A DNA stretch of 64,000 nt from Hyphomicrobiales bacterium (GCA_900473685.1 UCNE01000025.1:28806-92805); one strand, 5' to 3'; positions 26,281-34,579 are shown, numbered from the stretch's first letter. Numbers and translations: made by a program. The notes: generated from the letters alone by a model not told the origin.

Positions 26281-27377
26281 GCTGCTTGTCCTTCTTGGCC
26301 GACGTGCTGCAAGCCTTCGGAAAGGCACAGGATAGCCAGTGCCTGGCCGTAGCCGGTCGGTTGAATGGGGATATCCTTGTAGAACTGGAGATCATGGCCC
26401 ATGCGGGTGCCATAGGAGACGTTTCCGACAGTGCCGGTCTCGTCGATGTTATCCATGACCACCTGTAAGGCCTTGAGGCCAGCTTCACGCCAAGCGGGGG
26501 GGCCGAGGCCGAGACGGTAGCCCTTCAACAGGCCGTAGCCGATCCCGGCGGTGGCGGAAATTTCTTCATAGGACGTGGCATCGTCGAGCAGGGTCCGCCA
26601 TGCGCCTGATGGAGCCTGCAGCGACAAGAGCGCATCGACCTGCGCCACCAGCACACCTTGCAGGAAATCCTTCACAGGCTTGGCAAGCTCGGCGAGATCA
26701 AAGAGATCGAGCAGGCCTGCCGTGATCCAGGCATTGCCGCGTGCCCAACGCGCTTCGGCGAAGTTGTGGCGGCCATCGAAGGTCCAGCCATGGAACCAGA
26801 GACCGGTGTGCGTGTCGGCGAGATAGCGGGTGTGAACGAGGAACTGGCGTGAGGCTTCGTCGACCAGTTCGCGGCGGCCGCTCGCCTGGCCATAGGATGC
26901 GAGGAACAGGGCGACCATATAAAGAGTGTCATCCCAGAGTTCGTCGTGGTTGACCTTGTCGGAAACGTGATGCTCGAATCCCCCCTCCGGCGTGCGGCCA
27001 AGTTCGTCCATCACCCGGTTTGCCCACGCATCGAGAACCGGCTGCCAGCGCGGATCGCGGGTCTTCGCCCAAAGTACCGATAGGCCGAGCATCGGTGCCG
27101 TGGTGTTGACGTTGAGCTGCGGGAGACCGGCATCGATACGTTGCGCATACCATTGTTCGACAAGCTGGCGCAGATCGTCGCGGCCGGTGAAAAGCCAGAG
27201 TTTGATCAGTCCATAAAGGCCGACGCCCTGCGGCCATTCCCAGCTGTCGAAGCTGATGTAATCGCCTGCGGTCCCATCGAGATTGGGCTCGTGGAAACGG
27301 CCGTCGTGCTTGAGGCCGGTCGTTCCGGCGACAAGGCGATCGAGACCGTTGCTGATATCGCGGCCAGTTGGACCCAT
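26277..27377 (-). CDS. GH105 unsaturated rhamnogalacturonyl/glucuronyl hydrolase
   Basis: The ATG at 27377 (MGPTGRDISNGLD) has a GGAGGAG Shine-Dalgarno and gives 366 aa. The GH105 (alpha/alpha)6-barrel motifs are present: DELWDDTLYMVALFLASYGQ, FAEARWARGNAWITAGLLD and EEISATAGIGYGLLKGYRLG. The Asp pair matches the catalytic region of YteR-type enzymes. It removes the unsaturated uronate from the end of lyase products in the cytoplasm and feeds it to KduI. It is the first gene of the operon, divergent from the LacI regulator. Confidence 0.93.
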   Translation of the reverse strand: MGPTGRDISNGLDRLVAGTTGLKHDGRFHEPNLDGTAGDYISFDSWEWPQGVGLYGLIKLWLFTGRDDLRQLVEQWYAQRIDAGLPQLNVNTTAPMLGLSVLWAKTRDPRWQPVLDAWANRVMDELGRTPEGGFEHHVSDKVNHDELWDDTLYMVALFLASYGQASGRRELVDEASRQFLVHTRYLADTHTGLWFHGWTFDGRHNFAEARWARGNAWITAGLLDLFDLAELAKPVKDFLQGVLVAQVDALLSLQAPSGAWRTLLDDATSYEEISATAGIGYGLLKGYRLGLGPPAWREAGLKALQVVMDNIDETGTVGNVSYGTRMGHDLQFYKDIPIQPTGYGQALAILCLSEGLQHVGQEGQAA

Positions 27378-27492
27378 GAATGCTCCTCCACATGCGCCGC
27401 TCTTCGGGACGGCTCGTTGGTGAAATAAATGCACGTCGAATTTTGTTGCGCAATCTGAAAATTTTTCTCATGTTAATGCAACGGAGATCGAC
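27378..27492. promoter_or_regulatory. divergent control region with a TTGCGCAA palindrome
   Basis: This 115-bp gap holds the promoters of the GH105-led operon (minus) and the LacI gene (plus). TTGCGCAA (27446-27453) is a perfect 8-bp palindrome with the central CG typical of LacI-family operators. An AT-rich block follows (AATTTTTCTCATGTTAATG). The palindrome is the best operator candidate by position and form. Confidence 0.5.
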
Positions 27493-28545
27493 ATGACTGT
27501 CAAACCCATCGCGGGCAAACGCGGAAAGAAGAGCAGACGGGTCCGCTTGGAGGACATTGCCGAGGCGTGCGGCGTCTCACTGAGCACAGCGTCGCGGGCG
27601 ATTGCGGGCGAAAAAGGGGTACGGCCGGAAATCCGCCAGCAGGTGCTCGAAGCGGCAAAGATTGCCAATTACGTCATCCCGACAGCGGTCGCGGGCCAGA
27701 AGGTCATTCTGGCCGCGTCGAGTGCGGCGATGATCGATTACGTGCGCAACCAGTTCACGCTCTACGTGCTTGAAGGACTGAAGGAACGGGCACTGGCGCT
27801 GGGGCTCGAGATCGTCACACGGCCGATTGCCGACCGCAACGAGGAACTCGCTGTCCTCAAGGAAGCACAGGATGATCCGCAGGTTGCAGGCCTCTTGTTT
27901 CTAACGGTCGATGACGAGGGCATGCTGGCCGCGACCCGCGGCTTCGACAAGCCGGTGGTGCTGCTCAACAGCGACGATCCGTTCATGCGGCTTTCCAGCG
28001 TCACGCCCTGCAACCGCTCAAGCGCGCGGCTGGCGGCCGATCACCTGATCGGGCTTGGTCATCAACGCATCCTGTTTCTGATGCGGCCGGGACGGCGCAC
28101 GATCGAGCGGCGGTACGAAGGTTGGAAAGATGCCTTGCTGCATCATGGCTTGGCCGCCGATGCGGATCTGGTCGTTCCGGTCGATGACTGGCTGCCGGAA
28201 CTGGCAGCGCAGGCCATCGCGTCACGGATCGAAGCGCACGGGCTCGATTTTACAGCCGTGCTGGCCGCCGGTGACAGCCTTGCCGTCGGCGCCATGATGG
28301 GCGTCCAGCAACGAGGCTTTTCGGTACCGGGCGATGTCTCCGTCATGGGCATGGACGACCTGCCGCAAGCGTCCTTCCTCAATCCACCCCTGACGACGAT
28401 GCATATCCCGATGCGTGAAATCGGCTCCGTTGCACTCGACCTTTTGCGCGACAGCCTCTCCGGCCTGCCGATGCCACCGCGCCGTGTCGAACTCGCCTGT
28501 CATCTGGTCGAGCGCGCATCGACGGGACAACGGCGGCCAATGTAG
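27493..28545 (+). CDS. LacI-family regulator of the uronate locus
   Basis: This 350-aa LacI/GalR protein has an HTH at about residues 17-45 (RLEDIAEACGVSLSTASRAI), then the hinge, then a periplasmic-binding-like core (VAGLLFLTVDDEGMLAATRG; DDLPQASFLNPPLTTMHIPM). It is divergent from the GH105-kduI operon and so is probably its repressor, released by a uronate or KDG-type inducer. The N terminus has a basic extension (KRGKKSRRVR). The stop is adjacent to that of the convergent small membrane gene. Confidence 0.92.
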   Translation: MTVKPIAGKRGKKSRRVRLEDIAEACGVSLSTASRAIAGEKGVRPEIRQQVLEAAKIANYVIPTAVAGQKVILAASSAAMIDYVRNQFTLYVLEGLKERALALGLEIVTRPIADRNEELAVLKEAQDDPQVAGLLFLTVDDEGMLAATRGFDKPVVLLNSDDPFMRLSSVTPCNRSSARLAADHLIGLGHQRILFLMRPGRRTIERRYEGWKDALLHHGLAADADLVVPVDDWLPELAAQAIASRIEAHGLDFTAVLAAGDSLAVGAMMGVQQRGFSVPGDVSVMGMDDLPQASFLNPPLTTMHIPMREIGSVALDLLRDSLSGLPMPPRRVELACHLVERASTGQRRPM

Positions 28546-28803
28546 TCACGACCCGACCGAAAACCGGATCCTTGCCCGGCGATAGGCATCCGGAATGGAG
28601 AGCGCCCAGATGAACAGCCCACCCGCATGCCTCCCGATAAAGGACTGTTCCGGCGTGATGGTCATGTAGGTCAGGAACGAAAACAACAGCACGAACAGCG
28701 CAAATGCCAATCCACGGCGAGCCTCGCCGATCGCGACGTGACCGACGCCCGGCAGGATGACCGACAGAAAGAGAACGAAATAGGGGTTTACCGGTTTCGA
28801 CAC
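28546..28803 (-). CDS. small two-TM protein of unknown function
   Basis: 85 aa from a GTG at 28803, with GAAGG upstream as Shine-Dalgarno. Two to three hydrophobic segments: NPYFVLFLSVILPGVGHVAI, then GLAFALFVLLFSFLTYMTI and GLFIWALSIPDAYR. The GVGHVAIGEARRGLAFAL pattern resembles small Gly-rich membrane proteins of the TM2/DUF5683 kind, but I cannot place it in a family. It follows the 231-aa membrane-anchored protein gene by 9 bp on the same strand. Confidence 0.7.
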   Translation of the reverse strand: MSKPVNPYFVLFLSVILPGVGHVAIGEARRGLAFALFVLLFSFLTYMTITPEQSFIGRHAGGLFIWALSIPDAYRRARIRFSVGS

Positions 28804-28812
28804 AGGCAGCCT

Positions 28813-29508
28813 TCAAGCAACTTGCAAGACAGGCAAACTGTCTGCTTCAGCGTAAATCGTACTCAGGCCTGCCGTCAGCGCAATGGCCTGAGCGATCGTT
28901 GCAGCCGGCACCGTCTCGAGCGAAAACCGCGCCTGCCGCAAAAACATGTGCGCCGCGCGCTCCCCTTGCGATGCCTGATAGACAAGCCGGGTTGCCTTGG
29001 CGGTTATCACGGCTTCCTTGACCTTCTGATCGGCAAACAGCCGCTGAAAATGCCGCCCGCCGATCTCCGCCTGTTCAGCGCTCGCCCGCCCGTCGCCGCG
29101 CATCAGCAAGGACATGCTCATCTCGGGTGGGCGCATCCATTCCGCAAACCCGTGAACGAGCGAATAATACTCAGAACCGGTCGGACGGGCGAGCGCGCCC
29201 AGCGACGGACAGTCCCGTGCAGCACGTTCGAACAACGTCACCTTCAGCCAGAGTTGCGGCAGGCGGCGTGTCACCATTGTATCGGCAATCAGTTCGATCC
29301 TGACATTACGGCCATCTTCGATCCGGCCGGTGACGATGGGAAACTGATCCGGCGCAATACCAATGCCCGGTTCGGTGAGCAGCCCATGGGCTTCGTCGAG
29401 CAACCGGCCGCGCAGTTGCATGGCCTGCCGATGTCCACGGATGGCTGCGCGGATGAACCAGGCGACAGCCAAAAGGGCAAAGGCGAAGAGCAGATAGTGG
29501 ATCGTCAA
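28813..29508 (-). CDS. membrane-anchored protein of unknown function
   Basis: From a TTG at 29508 (TIHYLLFAFALLAVAWFIRA) the product has 231 aa; GGAGG lies about 8 nt upstream. A TTG at 29523 would add 5 residues. One N-terminal TM helix is followed by a cytoplasmic or periplasmic domain with no motif I know (VTGRIEDGRNVRIELIADTM; GRHFQRLFADQKVKEAVITA). It lies between the amine permease and the small TM protein on one strand, so it may share their transcript, though a hairpin separates it from the permease gene. Confidence 0.7.
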   Translation of the reverse strand: MTIHYLLFAFALLAVAWFIRAAIRGHRQAMQLRGRLLDEAHGLLTEPGIGIAPDQFPIVTGRIEDGRNVRIELIADTMVTRRLPQLWLKVTLFERAARDCPSLGALARPTGSEYYSLVHGFAEWMRPPEMSMSLLMRGDGRASAEQAEIGGRHFQRLFADQKVKEAVITAKATRLVYQASQGERAAHMFLRQARFSLETVPAATIAQAIALTAGLSTIYAEADSLPVLQVA

Positions 29509-29531
29509 CCCTGATCCCTCCAAACGATGGG

Positions 29532-29557
29532 CCCGCAGCCGTTGATCAGGCTGCGGG
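29532..29557 (-). terminator. hairpin after the permease gene
   Basis: CCCGCAGCC (29532-29540) and GGCTGCGGG (29549-29557) form a perfect 9-bp stem with an 8-nt loop, 11 bp past the permease stop. A T-rich TTGTGTT follows only on the plus strand, where no gene ends, so termination of the permease transcript is possible but not typical. Confidence 0.55.
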
Positions 29558-29568
29558 TTGTGTTCAGA

Positions 29569-30966
29569 TCAATATCCCTCCGGCCGCGGCCAGGGCATGG
29601 TGAACTGGTCGCCACGGCGCACAAACCGGTAGCGCCGGAAGTGGAACCAAAGCGACGCGATGATATAGAAACTGACCATGGCAATGAGCTGTGTCCCGTA
29701 CCCCAGGAAGACGGCGACATAGGCGGTGGCGCAAAGGATCAGGAGCACGATCGTCGGCAAGGGGTGCATCGGGTGAACGTAACCGCGCTTGATCGTGTCG
29801 AGCGGCCATTTCTTGCGAAACATCACCATGTTGAAGGTCATGAACGTGTAGCCCAGCAACCCGGACAGGATCGAGAACGTAACGACCTGGTCAAGCGGAG
29901 CGCCGAGCGCGAAGATCAAGGCAATCGGCACGAGGAAGATGATCGACCGGTACGGCGTGCGATAGACAGGATGCACTGCGCCGAACCAGATCGGCAGATA
30001 ACGGTCGCGCCCCATCGAGAACCAAGCGCGTGACGCATCATTGATGCAGCCGTTTGCCGAAGCGAGCGTCGAGAACATCGTGCCGATGAACAACAGAACC
30101 ATCAGCCCGCGATTGCCGGTCACACGCGCCGCATCGAAGAGCGGCGTTCCGGCCTGACCGAGATATTCCCACGGAATAAGCCCGGAGCAGACATACCAGG
30201 TCATGGTCGCGGCGATCAGCAGCGTCATGATGCCGGCCATGGTGCCGTAGGGAAGAGAGCGGGCAGGTGAGCGCACTTCTTCGGCCGCCTGGCAGGTGCC
30301 TTCGATGCCGAGATAATACCAGAGGCCGAAATGCAGCGAGGCGAGAATTCCAATCCACCCATAGGGCATCGGATCGGTCGTCACCGCCGAAAAATCGAGC
30401 GGTACACTCGACACGCCGAACTGTACCGACAGGAACAGGGCGATGATGGCCATGAAAGCGATGGCGGTGATGACGAGATTGAATGTCAGCGTTGCCAGTA
30501 CGCCGCGGTAATTCAGCCATGCCAGAAACATCACGCAGAGAACGATGAACGGCTGCTGGTGCAGGCCGCTATGGCCCTGCATCCCGGCCACCGTATCCAG
30601 TAGAAAACCGATGGTGATGGCGTTGGCTGCCTCGAGCATCGTATAGGCCATGACCAGGAACAGCCCGACATTGAAGGCCATCAGCGGCCCGACGATGTGC
30701 TTGGCCTGCGCATATTGGCCACCGGCAGCGGCGACCGTCGATGTCACCTCGGAATCGATCATGGCCACGCAGGTGTAAAGCAGGCCAGCTACCCAGCAGG
30801 CAATCAGGCCGGCAATCATTCCGCCTTTGCCGACGGCGAAATTCCATCCCATATATTCGCCGACGAGAACGATACCGACGCCGAGCGCCCAGATATGGGC
30901 GGGGCCAAGGACGCGCAGCAATTGCAGCCGTTCAGGCTGACCGGAGGCAGTTTTGGTGTCTACCAT
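29569..30966 (-). CDS. APC-family permease, ethanolamine-type
   Basis: A 465-aa permease with about 12 TM helices. It starts HIWALGVGIVLVGEYMGWNF and continues MIDSEVTSTVAAAGGQYAQA, both typical of the ethanolamine transporter (EAT/Eat) branch of the APC superfamily. The helix 6-7 stretch GIEGTCQAAEEVRSPARSLP is also family-like. It takes up ethanolamine or a related amine or amino acid across the inner membrane. It is the last gene of a four-gene operon whose other members are small membrane proteins, and the glutamine-synthetase-like ligase lies upstream. Confidence 0.9.
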   Translation of the reverse strand: MVDTKTASGQPERLQLLRVLGPAHIWALGVGIVLVGEYMGWNFAVGKGGMIAGLIACWVAGLLYTCVAMIDSEVTSTVAAAGGQYAQAKHIVGPLMAFNVGLFLVMAYTMLEAANAITIGFLLDTVAGMQGHSGLHQQPFIVLCVMFLAWLNYRGVLATLTFNLVITAIAFMAIIALFLSVQFGVSSVPLDFSAVTTDPMPYGWIGILASLHFGLWYYLGIEGTCQAAEEVRSPARSLPYGTMAGIMTLLIAATMTWYVCSGLIPWEYLGQAGTPLFDAARVTGNRGLMVLLFIGTMFSTLASANGCINDASRAWFSMGRDRYLPIWFGAVHPVYRTPYRSIIFLVPIALIFALGAPLDQVVTFSILSGLLGYTFMTFNMVMFRKKWPLDTIKRGYVHPMHPLPTIVLLILCATAYVAVFLGYGTQLIAMVSFYIIASLWFHFRRYRFVRRGDQFTMPWPRPEGY

Positions 30967-30976
30967 CTCGGAGCCC

Positions 30977-31144
30977 TCACAGCGTGTGACGTTCGGCTGC
31001 AGCCTCGATCTCGCCTTCGCGGGATGATGTCAGCAGGTCGTTGTCATAAGTCGTGTCGATGCGCACCATGTCCGACAGCATCAAAAGGGCGAAGAGCGCC
31101 GAAAGGGCCCAGGCCGCGTATTCCAGAATAGTCCAGATATCCAT
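30977..31144 (-). CDS. 55-aa single-pass membrane protein
   Basis: ATG at 31144, stop at 30977-30979. The product begins MDIWTILEYAAWALSALFAL and has one TM helix, then an acidic tail (TTYDNDLLTSSREGEIEAAA). The gene fills the gap between the permease (10 bp) and the 127-aa gene (10 bp), and the spacing, a G-rich ribosome site and a clear helix argue that it is real. Such a short subunit next to a permease suggests a structural or regulatory partner. No family known to me. Confidence 0.7.
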   Translation of the reverse strand: MDIWTILEYAAWALSALFALLMLSDMVRIDTTYDNDLLTSSREGEIEAAAERHTL

Positions 31145-31154
31145 TGGTGCCCCA

Positions 31155-31538
31155 CTATCTCTTTTTGACGCCGAAGCGTTCGGCGATGACGTCGCGATAT
31201 TCCTTGTCCGACAACCGCACCACCAGCACGAAATATCCGATCACCAGGATTGCCATGACCACGAGGGCCATCCAGCTGAACGAATAATCGAAACGGGCGG
31301 TAATGATGTCGTTGGCGGCGGCCGGGTCCGTCACGCCAAGGGCCGCCCATTGCTGCTGCTCGGTGGCATTCTGGCCAAGGGCTTCCCATGTCGGGTTGGC
31401 GATAGGCGCGGGGGTCTTGGCCGCACCGGCAAGGCCAAGATAGAGCGGAAGATAGAGCGCACCGACGGTCAGGACCAGAAGGGTAATGACGTCGAAAATC
31501 TGCCCGGCAAAACTCTGTTTCGGCGGTTTGTAAGCCAT
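31155..31538 (-). CDS. 127-aa two-TM protein in the permease operon
   Basis: ATG at 31538 with a strong AGGAGGGG Shine-Dalgarno. TM1 is near VITLLVLTVGALYLPLYLGL and TM2 near WMALVVMAILVIGYFVLVVR. Between them is a soluble loop of about 55 residues (ANPTWEALGQNATEQQQWAA). The C-terminal tail is charged (DKEYRDVIAERFGVKKR). The gene is 9 bp from the 103-aa gene and 10 bp from the 55-aa gene, so it is cotranscribed with the permease. I do not recognise a family. Confidence 0.75.
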   Translation of the reverse strand: MAYKPPKQSFAGQIFDVITLLVLTVGALYLPLYLGLAGAAKTPAPIANPTWEALGQNATEQQQWAALGVTDPAAANDIITARFDYSFSWMALVVMAILVIGYFVLVVRLSDKEYRDVIAERFGVKKR

Positions 31539-31547
31539 GATCCCCTC

Positions 31548-31859
31548 CTAACGCCGGCGACGGCGCATCTCGTCGAGATGCTTGAGGTCGAGCCCGTAGA
31601 TGAAATGCTTGTCCTCGTGATAGTGCCGCAGCATCGCCACAATGGCGGCGGTGTTGAACACCAGAACCAGGCCACAGGCGGTCGTCAGGATGATGCGGAT
31701 GGCAGGTACGGAGATGTACGGCCAGATCGTCACCAGCGCGAACACCATGGTGCACCACAGCACAGTTATGAAGACAATCAAGCCTGCCCTGTCGCGGGAA
31801 TGCATCCGGTCGATGCGCGTCGCAAGGTGCGCGTCGGCACCCGCCTCGTGGATTATCAT
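31548..31859 (-). CDS. 103-aa two-TM protein, first gene of the permease operon
   Basis: ATG at 31859 with GGAGG 6 nt upstream. TM1 is near GLIVFITVLWCTMVFALVTI and TM2 near IRIILTTACGLVLVFNTAAI. Then comes HYHEDKHFIYGLDLKHLDEM and an Arg-rich end (RRRRR). This basic C-terminus on the cytoplasmic side could contact nucleic acid, lipid or partner proteins. It heads the operon that ends in the ethanolamine-type permease. No family assignment. Confidence 0.75.
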   Translation of the reverse strand: MIIHEAGADAHLATRIDRMHSRDRAGLIVFITVLWCTMVFALVTIWPYISVPAIRIILTTACGLVLVFNTAAIVAMLRHYHEDKHFIYGLDLKHLDEMRRRRR

Positions 31860-32195
31860 GCGTTCCTCCCAGAATACGCCTTCAAGTCCAATATTGCCTT
31901 AAAGGCAAATTATTTTCCTACAACGAATATTGCGCCTCGCTCGATTGGTCAAGGCAGCCATGCGCCAAAATGCCGCATTTAGCAAAAAAGAAGCCAATAA
32001 TGAGCGGCCTCGCCCCCTGAACCAGGCGGGTGCAACACGCTCCCTTAAAATTAGGATTGACTGCTTCAACTATGATGAAATGCGCAGACAGACCGGCTCA
32101 ACTTGCAGAAGCCAATCGGCAAATGCCTTCGCGCCACAATGCAGCGACAATCCTTTGACGCCGGCTGCGGCGTTGAACTGCCGGGATGCGCCGCG
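31860..32195. other. 336-bp non-coding gap between ligase and membrane operon
   Basis: Apart from the palindrome at 31894-31908 and AT-rich promoter-like sequence on its left, I see no gene. Frames here are short and carry no recognisable domain. The right part (31980-32195) has no clear secondary structure that would terminate the ligase transcript. Confidence 0.4.
31894..31908 (-). promoter_or_regulatory. perfect palindrome upstream of the permease operon
   Basis: TTGCCTT-A-AAGGCAA is a perfect 15-bp odd-centred palindrome 35 bp upstream of the first small membrane gene. The surrounding AT-rich sequence (AATATTG repeats nearby at about 31890 and 31927) fits a promoter. An operator for a local or global regulator is likely, but I cannot name it. 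Confidence 0.5.
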
Positions 32196-33548
32196 TTAAA
32201 CGCTGTGCAGGTAGCTCGCATATTCCAGGTCGGAAATATCGCGGTTGAACACGGCAAGTTCCTGGCGTTTGCAGGTCGAGAACATCTCGATCAGTTTCGG
32301 CTGGAAAATCCGTTTGACGATCTCGCTTTGCTCGAAGAGATCGAGAGCAGTCGGCCATGTTGCGGGAAGGGACTGCGCATCGCTGGCGTAGGTGTTGCCT
32401 GCCGTTGGCGCAGGCGGTTCAGCGTGCCGGGTGATCCCGTCGATTGCCGCTCCCAGAATGGCTGCGATTACGAGATAAGGGTTGGCATCGATGCCAGCGA
32501 CCCGGTGTTCAATACGGCGGGCAACAGAAGGTCCGCCAGGAATGCGAATTGCGGCCGTGCGGTTTTCGTAACCCCAGGCGGCCGTGGTGGGCGCCAGGCT
32601 ATCCGGGCAGAGCCTGCGAAACGAATTCAGATGGGGCGCAAACAGAGCGGTGCAATCGGGCATGGCGTCGATCAGTCCGGCCACGGCCTGCCGCATCAGA
32701 ACCGTGCCTTCGGGGCCGCCATTATCGAAGACATTGCGGCCTTGCGCATCGACGATGCTGAAATGCACATGCAAGCCGCTGCCGGAATGGGCAGGGTAGG
32801 GCTTGGCCATGAAAGTCGCAGCAAACCCGTGCTTGCGCGCCATGTTGCGAACAATCTGCTTGAAGAATACGGTATCGTCGGCCACCTTCAGCGCATCGGG
32901 ACCATGCATCAGGTTGAACTCGAACTGGCTCGGCCCGCTCTCTGAGGTCGCCGCATCGACGGCAACGCCGCAGGCAGCGGCCATCGCGTAGACATCGTCG
33001 AGGAAAGGCCCGACCTCGGCCAGTTCCTCCAGCGAATAGATCGTATCCTTGGCATCCGCATGGCCGACCGGCATCCGGGTCAACGGTTTTGCCCTCGGTG
33101 ACTTGGGATCGATCAGGTAGAACTCGACCTCCGTCGCGACGACGGGGGTCAGGTGAACCGCCTGAAACCTGTCGAGGATATCGGCCAAGGTGCGGCGCGG
33201 ATCACCGAAGAAGGGCTCGCCGGTTTCCATCCGCATCCACATCGGCACGAATTGTGCCTGCGTTGTGGACCACGCCAAGGGGATCGGCCCACGCTCCGTC
33301 GGTTCGCAAATGCCGTCGAGATCGCCCTGATCCAGCGTCAGGGAGTTTGCAAAGACATCCGTTCCCCAGATATCGACACCGATGGACGACATCGGCATGC
33401 GGATGCCGTTCTTCAAGATTTTGCCGAGCGATGCGGCCTCGACGCGCTTGCCGCGAAAGCAGCCATTGAGATCGCATGTTGCCGCCAGAATATAAGCGCC
33501 ACGCTCCGCTTCCTGTTCAGCAGGAAGGCCATGTTTTTCGTTGTTCAT
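32196..33548 (-). CDS. glutamine-synthetase-family gamma-glutamyl-amine ligase
   Basis: Two adjacent ATGs (33551 and 33548) follow a GGAG; the second has the better spacing and gives 450 aa. The GS beta-grasp region is AATCDLNGCFRGKRVE. The catalytic domain has TEVEFYLIDPKS, SESGPSQFEFNL, HSGSGLHVHFSI and NRTAAIRIPGG. These resemble PuuA/GlnT-type ligases that join glutamate to amines rather than true GlnA. With the ethanolamine-type permease downstream it may make gamma-glutamyl-ethanolamide or a gamma-glutamyl polyamine. Substrate is inferred. Confidence 0.88.
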   Translation of the reverse strand: MNNEKHGLPAEQEAERGAYILAATCDLNGCFRGKRVEAASLGKILKNGIRMPMSSIGVDIWGTDVFANSLTLDQGDLDGICEPTERGPIPLAWSTTQAQFVPMWMRMETGEPFFGDPRRTLADILDRFQAVHLTPVVATEVEFYLIDPKSPRAKPLTRMPVGHADAKDTIYSLEELAEVGPFLDDVYAMAAACGVAVDAATSESGPSQFEFNLMHGPDALKVADDTVFFKQIVRNMARKHGFAATFMAKPYPAHSGSGLHVHFSIVDAQGRNVFDNGGPEGTVLMRQAVAGLIDAMPDCTALFAPHLNSFRRLCPDSLAPTTAAWGYENRTAAIRIPGGPSVARRIEHRVAGIDANPYLVIAAILGAAIDGITRHAEPPAPTAGNTYASDAQSLPATWPTALDLFEQSEIVKRIFQPKLIEMFSTCKRQELAVFNRDISDLEYASYLHSV

Positions 33549-33588
33549 CATCTGCTCCGTAACGACTTCGGCATCGCGTAGATGTCTG

Positions 33589-33620
33589 CGGTTTCCGATC
33601 GGCAACATCGGAGGAAACCG
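33589..33620 (-). promoter_or_regulatory. inverted repeat upstream of the ligase gene
   Basis: CGGTTTCC (33589-33596) and GGAAACCG (33613-33620) form a perfect 8-bp dyad with a 16-bp spacer, itself flanked internally by GAT/ATC. It lies 40-72 bp upstream of the ligase start, where an operator is expected. The regulator is unknown. Confidence 0.4.
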
Positions 33621-33942
33621 GCTGGGATGTCAACGGCGCAGCGGGCCTGGAGCCCCGATAGCCTTGAGATCACATTGGAAATTGTGTGCATCTGAGCTGC
33701 ACGGTCTTCGGTGAAATCCGTGAACTCGCGATCCGGCTTGACCGTAACGCGTCATAATTCAACTAAACGGTTGACTATCTTCGCTGGCCGTATATATTCA
33801 TCCATACGGTTGAATGTTAAGCTCTCGACCGCAGGCTCCACACCGGAACAACGTCTGGATTGTCTGAAAACCTGAATGTCTCGATCCCGCAGGATACGCT
33901 TGCCGGGCAGATCGAGCTTTAACCGAAGGACTGGAGACCGCC
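33621..33942. other. 322-bp non-coding region before the SRPBCC gene
   Basis: No full gene. The right part contains the SRPBCC promoter. After it, an ATG at about 33814 opens a 17-codon frame that stops at TGA; this is where an ArsR-type regulator gene usually sits before AHSA1-type genes, so a deletion is possible but not proven. Confidence 0.35.
33767..33813 (+). promoter_or_regulatory. promoter with duplicated ACGGTTGA boxes
   Basis: A -35 TTGACT (33771-33776) and a -10 TATATT (33793-33798) are 16 bp apart on the plus strand. ACGGTTGA occurs at 33767-33774, overlapping the -35, and again at 33806-33813, just past the start point. The two copies are 39 bp apart. Such direct repeats suit a repressor, for example the ArsR type that usually controls AHSA1-type genes. 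Confidence 0.55.
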
Positions 33943-34416
33943 ATGGACAATTTCACTGTGCGCTTTACCGTGACCCAGCCGCCGGCGGCGGCCTTTGCGG
34001 CAATCAACAATGTTCGTGGATGGTGGTCGGAGGCGATCGCAGGACCAACCGACAAGGCCGGCGGCGAATTCGATTATCACTATCAGGACATCCATCTTTG
34101 CAAGATCCGGGTCACCGAACTCGTCCCAAACAGCAAAGTCGTCTGGCTCGTGCTCGCCAATTATTTCAGCTTCACGCAGGACGAAACCGAATGGACCGGC
34201 ACGCAGATTGTCTTCGACATTTCCCGCACCGGCGACCGGACGGAGGTTCGCATGACCCATGAAGGTTTGGTTCCCGATTACGAATGCTACGATGCCTGCT
34301 CTGAAGGCTGGACCACGTACGTTACCAAAAGTCTGCGGGCACTCATCGAGACTGGCAAGGGGACACCCAATGTCGGCGATCCGATAACGTCGAAAGAGCG
34401 GGCATTGACAGCCTGA
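33943..34416 (+). CDS. SRPBCC/AHSA1-family protein
   Basis: A 157-aa single-domain START/Bet v1-like protein (about residues 5-140). Motifs are FAAINNVRGWWSEAIAGPTD, FDYHYQDIHLCKIRVTELVP, TEWTGTQIVFDI and EVRMTHEGLVPDYECYDACS, ending with the usual C-terminal helix (TTYVTKSLRALIETGKG). Such proteins have a hydrophobic pocket for small ligands and are often induced by stress together with an ArsR repressor, but none is adjacent here. It precedes an MFS gene by about 160 bp. Ligand and role are unknown. Confidence 0.87.
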   Translation: MDNFTVRFTVTQPPAAAFAAINNVRGWWSEAIAGPTDKAGGEFDYHYQDIHLCKIRVTELVPNSKVVWLVLANYFSFTQDETEWTGTQIVFDISRTGDRTEVRMTHEGLVPDYECYDACSEGWTTYVTKSLRALIETGKGTPNVGDPITSKERALTA

Positions 34417-34579
34417 GGCGGCTTTGCTGACGGGTTGCCGGTGCCGGCGCCGGCAACATCATCCTTTGCGGCGGCGCGACATCCTCGTAGACTTCACCCG
34501 CGAACGGCTCAATCTATCCACCTAACCGGCCGCCGGAACGGCTGGCAGAAGCATCGGGTCCTTGAAACGGAGACACGCC

